A stretch of DNA of 64,000 bases from Enhydrobacter aerosaccus. Lineage in GTDB: Bacteria > Pseudomonadota > Alphaproteobacteria > Reyranellales > Reyranellaceae. The stretch lies in the NCBI GenBank assembly GCA_903832005.1, contig CAIKZO010000074.1:34857-98856 (forward strand). Reading direction: 5' to 3'. Below the pieces are notes generated by a model, which made no database searches, was not told where the DNA came from, and saw nothing but the letters and a program-made list of their open reading frames with translations. Made by a program: the position numbers and the translations under genes. Positions 54,769 through 61,834 of the stretch are shown piece after piece. The first letter of the stretch is position 1. Each line of letters starts with the position of its first letter.

Positions 54769-55785
54769 CTACCGACCGAGGACGTGCACATCCCCGGGCA
54801 TCCACGACAAAGTCACCGCCTGCCCCGGCACCACCGGCGCGGCATCAAAGCGCTGCTCCGACAAGACGGCCGACAAGGGCTCCAGCCCCGCCACGTCGAT
54901 GCCGACCTGCACCGTGGCGCCGAGATACTCGACTGACCGCGCGACACCCGTGAGCGAGGTCGCATCTGTCGGCGCATTGCCTGGCAGCACGGTCATGCGG
55001 TCGGCGCGGATCGCCACCATCGCCCCCTCGGCATTGGCGCGCGCGACGGCGGCGGGAATGACGTTGTGGCCGCCGATGAACTTGGCGACGAAGGCCGAGG
55101 CCGGCTTGTTGAACACTTCGCGCGCCGACGCCGCCTGCTCGATCTTGCCGGCATTCATCACCACCACGAGGTCGGCCAGCGCCATCGCCTCGTCCTGACT
55201 GTGCGTCACGTGGATGAAGCTGATGCCGAGCCGTGTCTGCAGCCCCTTCAGCTCCTCGCGCATCTTGATGCGCAAGAACGGATCGAGCGCCGACAGCGGC
55301 TCGTCGAGCAGCAGCACCTGCGGATCGGTGATCAGCGCGCGGGCCAGCGCCACGCGTTGCTGCTGGCCGCCTGAGAGTTGCGCCGGCAGGCGCTTCGCAT
55401 AGGGCTCCATCTGCACGCGCTTCAGCATCTCGACCGCTCGCGCACGGCGCGTATCCTTGTCGACGCCGCGCATCTTCAGACTGAAGGCCACGTTGTCGGT
55501 GCAATCGAGATGCGGAAACAGCGCGTAGCTCTGGAACATCATTGCCGTGCCGCGCGCCGCCGGCGGCAGGGTGGTGATGTTCTCCGATCCCAGGATCACG
55601 TCGCCTTCGGTGGCGTCCTCGTGACCCGCGATCATGCGCAAGGTCGTGGTCTTGCCACAGCCGGAGGGGCCGAGCAGGCAACAATAGGAGCCCGCCGGAA
55701 TCCTGAGGTTGATCGACTCCACCGCCAACGCCGTGCCGTAGCGTTTGGTCAGGGCCACCAGTTCAATGTCGGGCTTCTTCGCCAT
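54769..55785 (-). CDS. Polyamine-type ABC transporter ATP-binding protein (PotA type)
   Basis: A 338-residue ATPase. Walker A GPSGCGKTT is near residue 36, the signature LSGGQQQRVALARALITDP and Walker B VLLLDEPLSALDPFLR. A TOBE-2 domain follows (VAIRADRMTVLPGNAP). It starts at the ATG at 55785 and is the first gene of the five-gene operon. Its substrate partners are the PotD/B/C-like proteins downstream. Confidence 0.92.
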   Translation of the reverse strand: MAKKPDIELVALTKRYGTALAVESINLRIPAGSYCCLLGPSGCGKTTTLRMIAGHEDATEGDVILGSENITTLPPAARGTAMMFQSYALFPHLDCTDNVAFSLKMRGVDKDTRRARAVEMLKRVQMEPYAKRLPAQLSGGQQQRVALARALITDPQVLLLDEPLSALDPFLRIKMREELKGLQTRLGISFIHVTHSQDEAMALADLVVVMNAGKIEQAASAREVFNKPASAFVAKFIGGHNVIPAAVARANAEGAMVAIRADRMTVLPGNAPTDATSLTGVARSVEYLGATVQVGIDVAGLEPLSAVLSEQRFDAAPVVPGQAVTLSWMPGDVHVLGR

Positions 55786-55831
55786 GCACCAAGGGAAGCA
55801 ATCCCCGTGCCACAGCCGTAAAACTATCTGT

Positions 55832-56317
55832 TCACAGGTGCAGAGCTGCGCTCTCGGTTCGAATGCGCAACCACAGGATGAGTCCGTTGAGCACGGTGAA
55901 GACCAGCCCGTACCAGAGCAGGCCAAACGCGAGCGGCAGCACCAAAATTTCGGCGGCGACCACGCAGTAATTGGGATGAGAGACGAAACGGTAGGGACCG
56001 CGAGCAACCAGCGGCGCGCCAGGCAGCACGATGATGCGCGTTGTCCAGCGCTCTCCCAGGGTCGCGATCACCCAGACGCGCGCGGCCTGGAGGAGAATAA
56101 AGAGACCGAGCCAGAGGAAGTTCACCGGCAGGTCCCAGGCGAGAGCCCAAAGCCCGGCCAGCCACGCCGCATGGAGCGCCACGATCAGCGGATAGTGCGC
56201 GGCGCCCACTTCCTGTGCGCCCTGCGCGCGCAGACGCGCGGTGTTGCGCTGGGCAAGAACGAGTTCGCCAAGACGCTGCAGCGTCACGAACCCCAGGATC
56301 AATATCGCGAAGGTCAC
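55832..56317 (-). CDS. Isoprenylcysteine carboxyl methyltransferase-like membrane protein
   Basis: A 161-residue protein with four to five membrane segments. The family motif RGPYRFVSHPNYCVVAAEILVLPLAFG (about 107-133) contains the Arg-Gly-Pro-Tyr and His-Pro-Asn-Tyr residues that bind SAM in ICMT and PEMT enzymes. Its ATG overlaps the stop of the type III polyketide synthase gene by four bases. Similar pairs occur in other bacteria (for example SrsA-SrsB in Streptomyces griseus). It probably methylates the alkylresorcinol or alkylpyrone product in the membrane. Confidence 0.85.
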   Translation of the reverse strand: MTFAILILGFVTLQRLGELVLAQRNTARLRAQGAQEVGAAHYPLIVALHAAWLAGLWALAWDLPVNFLWLGLFILLQAARVWVIATLGERWTTRIIVLPGAPLVARGPYRFVSHPNYCVVAAEILVLPLAFGLLWYGLVFTVLNGLILWLRIRTESAALHL

Positions 56318-57381
56318 GTCGACAGCGACAGCGCCGCGCAGGAGAAGCCCGGCCCCATGGCGGTCATGACCGTGCGGTGCGGCAGGCCCGCCGCCAGCAG
56401 TCTCTCCATGACGAAGATGACGGTGGGCGCGGACATGTTGCCGTAATCGGACAGCACCTCGCGCTCATGATCGAGCGTGCCCTGTGGCAGCCGCAGCGCC
56501 TGCTCGAGCGCCACGATCACCTTGGCGCCGCCGGGATGGCAGGCGAAACGATCGACAGATTCAGGCGCAACACCGATGCGTTCGAGGATGCCCTCGACAG
56601 CCGGACGAACCTTCTCCTCGACGAAGGGCGGAATCGAGCGGTCGAAGATTACTTCCAGCCCGTTGGCATCGACGTCCCAGCCCATGATGTCGAGCGTCTC
56701 AGGCCACATGTGCTGGCCGGAGCCTTCGATGCGGGCAATGCCCTCCTCACCCGCGCGCACGACACAGGCCGCGGCGCCGTCGCCGAACAGCGCCGACGCC
56801 ACGATATTGGCCTTGGTCGGCTGATCGCCGCGGAAGGCCACGGTGCAGACCTCGACGGCGACCATCAGCACATTCGTGCCGGGCCGTCCCTGGGCGAGGC
56901 GACTGGCGACGGCAAGCCCGGACACGCCGCCGGCGCAGCCGAGGCCAAATACCGGCACCCGCTCGATATCGTTGCGGAAGCCCATGCGGGACGCCACACG
57001 CGCCTCCAGACTGGGCGTGGCAATGCCGGTCGAAGAGATCGTCACGATCGCGTCGATCTCGTTCGCCGCGAGTCCGGCGGCATCGAGCGCACGCGTCGCG
57101 GCGGCAATGAAAAGCGCCTCGGCGCCCTTCAGGTACGCCTTCATGCGCTCGGGCCAGCCGAGGTTACCCGAGAGATACCATTCGGCGGGTTCGACCGTGT
57201 AGCGCGTGCGGATACCCGCAGTCTCGAAGACCGGCGCCATGCGTTCGTAATTGCCGAAGCGGCCTGAGAACACCTTGCAGGCGATCTGGGCGGCGTCGGA
57301 CTGGTTCATGCGATGAGGGGGGACGGCGCTGGCCAGCGACAGCAGGCGCGCGCCGCCGGGACGAAGGTCTATGCCATCCAT
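56314..57381 (-). CDS. Type III polyketide synthase (chalcone/stilbene synthase family)
   Basis: A 355-residue thiolase-fold enzyme. The catalytic triad is C149 (FGLGCAGGVSGL), H282 (ACHPGGAKVI) and N315 (YGNMSAPTVIFV). The C-terminus has AMGPGFSCAALSL, the family's GFGPGxx loop in altered form. Such enzymes condense a fatty acyl or other CoA starter with malonyl-CoA to give alkylresorcinols, alkylpyrones or phloroglucinols. The ATG at 57381 gives a normal length; the longer reading to 57534 is not supported. The methyltransferase-like gene follows with a 4-base overlap. Confidence 0.92.
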   Translation of the reverse strand: MDGIDLRPGGARLLSLASAVPPHRMNQSDAAQIACKVFSGRFGNYERMAPVFETAGIRTRYTVEPAEWYLSGNLGWPERMKAYLKGAEALFIAAATRALDAAGLAANEIDAIVTISSTGIATPSLEARVASRMGFRNDIERVPVFGLGCAGGVSGLAVASRLAQGRPGTNVLMVAVEVCTVAFRGDQPTKANIVASALFGDGAAACVVRAGEEGIARIEGSGQHMWPETLDIMGWDVDANGLEVIFDRSIPPFVEEKVRPAVEGILERIGVAPESVDRFACHPGGAKVIVALEQALRLPQGTLDHEREVLSDYGNMSAPTVIFVMERLLAAGLPHRTVMTAMGPGFSCAALSLST

Positions 57382-57496
57382 GGGGGTTGAACGTATGCTC
57401 TTCCCTCTCGTTGCTCCGTGCACATCACAAGGGCGAGAGGGATTGACGCGGCTTTTGCAAACTTTCGACAAAATCAGCGCGGGAGGTTTCGATGGC

Positions 57497-58249
57497 ATGG
57501 CAGACGTTGCCGGGCTGATGTTCTGTTCCGACATCGATCTCGGCTACCAACGCAGCCGGACAAAATTCGAAGCCGGACAAGGCGTCTTGCTCGACGAGTC
57601 CTATCGCCTCGCCCATCTGCCGCTGGTCGCGCCCGATCATCCGCGCGTCATCGCCTCACGCGACGGCAAGCCCTACATGATGGGCCGGCATCCGACGGTC
57701 TTCTCGCTCGGCCTCCCGGTCGACGCCGATGCCCTCGACGCATCGCCTGCTTTCAAGGAATTGGAACGCGAGATCAAGACGTCTCCTTTCGCGTCCAAGA
57801 TCGCCTGGGACATGCTTCCACGCCGACGCGGCAAGCTGCACGCAACCCTCTGCGGCAGCCTCGGCGACGCCGCGTCCACGATCGCGGAGGCCGCGCGCCG
57901 GGAGTTGCGACGGCTCGCGCCAATGCAGGTCGAACTGCGCGGCCTCTTCTCCGGCAACATCAACGTCGGCCGCCTCTATCTGCGCGTCTATCCCGAATTC
58001 CGCGACGGACAGAACCTGTTTCGCACCCTGCAGCGCGCGCTGGGCCGGCCGGAGACAGACCTGTACGTCGTCGGTCTCTACAATCTGAAAGACGATCTGG
58101 ACTCTGCAGAAGCGACGGCCTTGGGCGAATTGATCGAGCGTTGGTGGGACCGGCCGATCCTACGCTACACAGTCGACCGGCTGTGGCTGATGCAGGCCAA
58201 AGACGATCTCGTGCTCGACGGCGGCGTCGCCGAGGAGATCGCGTTGTGA
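57497..58249 (+). CDS. 2'-5' RNA ligase/2H phosphoesterase-like protein, second motif degenerate
   Basis: A 250-residue protein I do not firmly recognise. It has one HxT motif (KLHATLCGSL, residues 113-122), and the end (ILRYTVDRLWLMQAKDD, about 221-237) looks like the last strand of 2H phosphoesterases. The second HxT expected between them appears as RLYLRVYPEF, without His. If it is a 2H protein, it is likely inactive or altered. The ATG at 57497 follows GGGAGG by 10 bases; upstream ATGs would overlap the divergent polyketide synthase gene. It is joined by a GTGA overlap to the broken DUF1835 gene. Confidence 0.6.
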   Translation: MADVAGLMFCSDIDLGYQRSRTKFEAGQGVLLDESYRLAHLPLVAPDHPRVIASRDGKPYMMGRHPTVFSLGLPVDADALDASPAFKELEREIKTSPFASKIAWDMLPRRRGKLHATLCGSLGDAASTIAEAARRELRRLAPMQVELRGLFSGNINVGRLYLRVYPEFRDGQNLFRTLQRALGRPETDLYVVGLYNLKDDLDSAEATALGELIERWWDRPILRYTVDRLWLMQAKDDLVLDGGVAEEIAL

Positions 58250-58967
58250 CACTTCACATTGCGCCTGGCGACTCGGCGCGCGGCTCATTAATTCAAGCGC
58301 TTCGGAGCGAAGGTCTCGACGACGAGGTCGTGGGCTTCCGCGACGATCTGAGTTGCGGCCCCATCGACACAGACGATCAGCAGCCACGCGCGGCGTGGTG
58401 GGCGCCCTATTACGCCGATGAGGATTTCGAGCACATCGGCGACTTCTGGCGCCGCCTCACGACAGGTGATGAGCGCCTAGTCCTCTGGTTCAGCCGCAAC
58501 TCAGCGCGGGAATTCGCCTGCTTCCTGGCGTGTGCCGACAGGCTCGGCGAGCGGCCTTACGCGATCATCGACGCGACGGACAAAGCCCGGCCTATGTCTC
58601 GATCATGGGTCAGGATCGACTTGTCTCCCTGCTCGGTAAGGCGCGGGTTCCGGCCGATCTTGAGAAGAGTCGCTTCAGCGAGCACTGGCAACGTCTCAAA
58701 CGCGAGAACGCATCGTTCCGGATCGCAACATCACAAGGCATGGCGTCAGCGCCGCTCGACTACTTTGATTCTTCTCTTATGAAGCGGGTGCCGCCCGGTG
58801 GTGAGCGAATCGCACGCGTGATCGGCGATGCGCTTGGAGAGTTCCACCAACAGGTCGGCGACATCATGTTGCTGGCGCGCGTGATCGCCCTCATCGAGAG
58901 CGGAAAGTTGGTGGCCGACGGCGATCCTTGGGATATGCATTCTTCCCGCATCAAGCTGGCGGATTGA
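58246..58967 (+). pseudogene. DUF1835/DUF3658 protein gene, broken by a frameshift
   Basis: The first frame starts with GTG at 58246 and gives TLHIAPGDSARGSLIQALRS and VVGFRDDLSCGPID, the DUF1835 pattern, up to about YAIIDATDKARP (58590). After that the frame turns to low-quality sequence. The family-like continuation (AYVSIMGQDRLVSLLGKARV, then LKRENASFRIATSQGMASAPLDYFD) is in the frame one base earlier, ending at TGA 58967. Loss of one base in the run AAAGCCCGGCC near 58581-58592 would explain it. It may be real decay or a sequencing error. Function of the family is unknown. Confidence 0.75.
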
Positions 58968-59004
58968 GAACAAAGCGTATGCCCGCTGAGGACCGAACGT
59001 AGCT

Positions 59005-59487
59005 TTATCGGTTGGCGCGCGCCGGCTCCGTCAGCACCTTGGGCTCGTTCAGCGAGCCATCCAATTGGATGGCATGGTCGTGGAACAACGGAACATCCGC
59101 CGGCAGGACGGTGCCATCCTGCGCCGTGCCCGTGAACACGTGCCGCACGTTGGAAGACAGGCCGAGTTTGCCGGGCTCGTCGAATGAACCGGCGAATGCG
59201 CCGACGCCGGTAGGAAAACGCTCGAAGCCCAGCATCACCCGCGCACCGCACGTGCCGCAGAAATGGATGCTTATGCGCTTGCCGCTTCCCTCGGAGATCA
59301 CGTCATAGGTCTTGGGCGTGCCCGCGGTAACGTGAAAGTCGGCTTTGGCGAACACCGGCTGGACCATGTACGCCGAGCCGGTCGTGCGCTGGCAGAAACG
59401 ACAGTGGCAGACCGTGACGCGCATCGGGTCTACGTCCGCCACGAACCGGACTTCGCCGCACAAGCACCCACCTTCATGACGCGCCAT
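59005..59487 (-). CDS. GFA-family zinc protein (glutathione-dependent formaldehyde-activating enzyme-like)
   Basis: A 160-residue protein with the cysteine ladder of the GFA/CENP-V fold: GGCLCGEVRF (residues 6-15), VTVCHCRFCQRTTGSAY (about 25-41) and ISIHFCGTCGARV (about 72-84). These hold two zinc ions. Gfa in Paracoccus was linked to formaldehyde-glutathione adduct formation, but most members are uncharacterised. The ATG at 59487 has GGAGACAAGA upstream; longer starts lack this. Confidence 0.88.
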   Translation of the reverse strand: MARHEGGCLCGEVRFVADVDPMRVTVCHCRFCQRTTGSAYMVQPVFAKADFHVTAGTPKTYDVISEGSGKRISIHFCGTCGARVMLGFERFPTGVGAFAGSFDEPGKLGLSSNVRHVFTGTAQDGTVLPADVPLFHDHAIQLDGSLNEPKVLTEPARANR

Positions 59488-59597
59488 TCTTGTCTCCATT
59501 CGCCTTATCAGGCCGTCCTTTAGAGCAACACGCCAGCGGATCAACCGCACATTCCCTCAGGCGGCACATGAGTTGATTTATCGGCTATCATCCCCGT

Positions 59598-60062
59598 ATG
59601 CGACGTCTCATTCCCATAACCGAATTGGTCACCATTTTTGGTGAAGCGCTGCGGGCTCTTACGCCTCACGTCGCCAAAGCAGGAATTCCATGGGAAGACG
59701 GCCAGAACTATGACGATTGGGATGATGTCGCGACGGCGCTCTATAAAGGCATCGTTGCCAATGCGATCGCTTCTGCCGTGGAAGGCGACGGTTATTTCGA
59801 CCTCGCGCCTTATGGATTCAACCTGCCTACATACGAAAAGCAGAGCATCCTATTCGCTCGAGAATTCGGTCCGCGCACGCCGTTCTTGCGCCTTAAGTCT
59901 TCAGGCCACGCTCTTCCGTTCGACACAGCCACATTCATCGAGTTGGAAGAGCACGGGACGGATTCCGGTCGTCGTCTGAGCCGCCCCCTTGCGCAGGTCG
60001 AGATGGTCGCACTCTTGCGCTCATCCACTGGAGAAAGCGAGATCACCGCCGGTATCGGCTAG
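59598..60062 (+). CDS. Hypothetical protein
   Basis: A 154-residue acidic protein (MRRLIPITELVTIFGEALRA) with no motif I recognise, no signal peptide and no membrane segment. The middle DDWDDVATALYKGIVANAIASA is likely helical and is followed by a mixed strand region. The stretch is less GC-rich than its neighbours and uses codons less strictly ending in G or C, which hints at later arrival. It stands alone between the GFA gene (divergent) and the flavin monooxygenase gene. Confidence 0.6.
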   Translation: MRRLIPITELVTIFGEALRALTPHVAKAGIPWEDGQNYDDWDDVATALYKGIVANAIASAVEGDGYFDLAPYGFNLPTYEKQSILFAREFGPRTPFLRLKSSGHALPFDTATFIELEEHGTDSGRRLSRPLAQVEMVALLRSSTGESEITAGIG

Positions 60063-60080
60063 GCAGCGCTTGTGCCTCTC

Positions 60081-60106
60081 GCCGACCGGATTTCAATCCG
60101 GTTGGC
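60081..60106. terminator. Strong hairpin after the hypothetical gene
   Basis: GCCGACCGGATT at 60081-60092 pairs with AATCCGGTTGGC at 60095-60106, 12 pairs with one G-U. No T-run follows on either strand. It lies 18 bases after the stop of the hypothetical gene and 30 bases before the monooxygenase start. It could be a terminator, an mRNA stabiliser or a short dispersed repeat. Confidence 0.45.
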
Positions 60107-60136
60107 AAGTGCACGGGACTCATCCATTTAGGCGCC

Positions 60137-61429
60137 ATGAACGACAAACAAATGCGCCTCGGCGTCTTCGTGCAGACGCCAGGCCACCACGTCGCCGGCT
60201 GGCGGCATCCCGATGCCGTCACGACCGGCTGGCCGAACCTCGGGCTGATGCAGCACATCGCGGCCACCGCCGAGCGTGCCAAGTTCGACATGTTCTTCCT
60301 GGGCGACGGTTTCTCGACCGGCTATGGCGAGCATCCCTCGACGATCGGCAAGTTCGAGCCGATCTCGCTGCTGTCGGCGCTCGCGATGGGCACGAAGCAT
60401 GTGGGCCTCGCGGCGACCGCCTCGACGACCTACGGCGAGCCTTATCACGTGGCCCGCGGCTTCGCCTCGCTCGACCATATCTCGGGCGGACGGGCGGGCT
60501 GGAACGTGGTGACCACCGCCTATTCCAAGTCGAGCGCCGTGTTCGGCCGCCAGCATCCGCCGCATGCCGAGCGCTACGCCATCGCCGAGGAATTCGTCGA
60601 GGCCTGCCGGCTGCTGTGGGACACCTGGGACGATGGCGCCTTCATCGGCGACAAGGTGGCGGGCACGTTCGTGAAGCCGGGCAGCCTGCATGTGCCGGAC
60701 TTCCACGGCAAATACTTCACCGTCACCGGCGGCCTCAATGTGCCGCGCGCACCGCAGGGCCATCCGGTGCTGATCCAGGCCGGCTCCTCCGGTCCCGGCC
60801 AGGCACTGGCCGCGCGCATCGCCGACGTCGTCTTCACCGCGCAGAACGACATCGAGGAGGCCAAGGCCTTCTACGACGCGTTGAAGGCACAGGTCGTCTC
60901 GTTCGGCCGGCCCGCCGGCAGCGCGCTCGTCATGCCGGGCGTCTTCCCCGTCGTTGGCCGCAGCGAGGCGGAAGCGCGCGAGATCTTCGCTGAACTCAAC
61001 CGCAACATCGACGCGACGCAGGCCTTCACCGTGCTGTCGGAGCGGCTGGGCATGGACGTGTCGAAGCTGCCGATGGACGGGCCGGTACCCGCGCCGCCCG
61101 AGACCGAGGCGCTGAAGAGCCGCTCGGCGCTGCTGATGGAGATGGCCCGGCGCGACAAGCTCACCTTGCGCGAACTCTATTATCGCGTCGCCGCCGCGCG
61201 CGGCCACCTGCTGCTGGTCGGCAGCCCTGTGCAGATCGCCGACGTGCTGGAGCGCTGGTTCAAGGCCAGCGCCGCCGACGGCTTCAATGTCATGCCGCCG
61301 TTCTTCCCGGGCCAGTTCGACGCTTTCGCCGATCAGGTCGTGCCGATCCTGCAGGAGCGTGGCCTGTTTCGCGCGGACTACACCGGCTCGACCCTGCGCG
61401 ATCATTTGGGGCTGCGGATGCCGGCGTAG
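60137..61429 (+). CDS. Flavin-dependent monooxygenase, NtaA/SnaA/DszA family
   Basis: A 430-residue luciferase-like protein. The start MRLGVFVQTPGHHVAGWRHPDA matches the NtaA group. It has FDMFFLGDGFS, DHISGGRAGWNVVTT and, near residue 150, HAERYAIAEEFVEACRLLWDTW, then GHPVLIQAGSSGPGQALAARIADVVFTA (FMN phosphate site). These enzymes use reduced FMN and oxygen to break C-S or C-N bonds in sulfones, nitrilotriacetate or similar. No flavin reductase or transporter gene adjoins it. The substrate is not known. Confidence 0.9.
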   Translation: MNDKQMRLGVFVQTPGHHVAGWRHPDAVTTGWPNLGLMQHIAATAERAKFDMFFLGDGFSTGYGEHPSTIGKFEPISLLSALAMGTKHVGLAATASTTYGEPYHVARGFASLDHISGGRAGWNVVTTAYSKSSAVFGRQHPPHAERYAIAEEFVEACRLLWDTWDDGAFIGDKVAGTFVKPGSLHVPDFHGKYFTVTGGLNVPRAPQGHPVLIQAGSSGPGQALAARIADVVFTAQNDIEEAKAFYDALKAQVVSFGRPAGSALVMPGVFPVVGRSEAEAREIFAELNRNIDATQAFTVLSERLGMDVSKLPMDGPVPAPPETEALKSRSALLMEMARRDKLTLRELYYRVAAARGHLLLVGSPVQIADVLERWFKASAADGFNVMPPFFPGQFDAFADQVVPILQERGLFRADYTGSTLRDHLGLRMPA

Positions 61430-61490
61430 GGACGCACCGGATCGAAGCGGCCTCCCGGCGTGTAATTTTGTTGCGCAGGGGGTGTGGCGA

Positions 61491-61565
61491 GATTTGAGAC
61501 AAATCGCTCGAAAGTCTTATGCCACCTGCATCGGAGGTGTCTCAGGATTTGGAGACACTGTCTCA
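61491..61565. repeat. Cluster of inverted repeats with three TGTCTCA heptamers
   Basis: GATTTG-AGA-CAAATC forms a hairpin at 61491-61505. GTGTCTC at 61537-61543 pairs with GAGACAC at 61552-61558. The heptamer TGTCTCA or its complement occurs at 61495-61501, 61538-61544 and 61559-61565. The first hairpin follows the monooxygenase stop and may end its transcript. The rest lies 45-70 bases upstream of the SRP RNA promoter. Confidence 0.45.
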
Positions 61566-61608
61566 GCCAAAGGGGCAAAATGACCGGGAGAACCGGGCGC
61601 TTCTTCCC

Positions 61609-61639
61609 TTGTACCCGGCGCCCCGACTCCTGATATAAC
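61609..61639 (+). promoter_or_regulatory. Probable promoter of the SRP RNA gene
   Basis: TTGTAC at 61609-61614 and TATAAC at 61634-61639 resemble sigma-70 boxes with a 19-base spacer; GATATA at 61632 gives 17. The -10 box lies 6 bases before the predicted 5' end of the RNA. A strong housekeeping promoter is expected here. Confidence 0.6.
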
Positions 61640-61645
61640 GCCCCC

Positions 61646-61740
61646 GAGGGGCCAGTGTGGGCGGAGCAGTCGCCAACCCGGTCAGATCCGGAAGGAAGCA
61701 GCCGTAACGAATTCGCTTCGGGTCATGCTGGTCTCTCACC
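61646..61740 (+). ncRNA. ffs: Signal recognition particle RNA, small bacterial type (4.5S)
   Basis: The apical core is clear: GGTCAGATCCGGAAGGAAGC with the GGAA tetraloop at 61690-61693 and the following CAGCC internal loop, the binding site of Ffh. The ends close as a 10-pair helix: GAGGGGCCAG at 61646-61655 with CTGGTCTCTC at 61728-61737. The length, about 95 nt, is normal for the small type. It works with Ffh and FtsY in co-translational targeting of membrane proteins. The position just upstream of dnaX is the order common in alphaproteobacteria. Exact ends are approximate. Confidence 0.93.
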
Positions 61741-61745
61741 CGTAC

Positions 61746-61769
61746 CTTCCCCGCGCGCCGCTGGGGAAG
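61746..61769 (+). terminator. Hairpin directly after the SRP RNA
   Basis: CTTCCCC at 61746-61752 pairs with GGGGAAG at 61763-61769, with a GC-rich loop. It starts six bases after the RNA's predicted 3' end. There is no T-run, so it may be a weak terminator or processing signal that lets some transcription continue into dnaX. Confidence 0.35.
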
Positions 61770-61834
61770 TCGGGCCGCCCGGGCGCGACGACCGCCGGGT
61801 ACTAAGGGGCCACGGCGCAGAAGCGGGTGACAGC

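Noticed and set aside
61655..61834. N-terminal extension of dnaX by 60 codons
   Set aside because: This stretch is the SRP RNA and its downstream hairpin. The recognisable DnaX sequence begins after the ATG at 61835.
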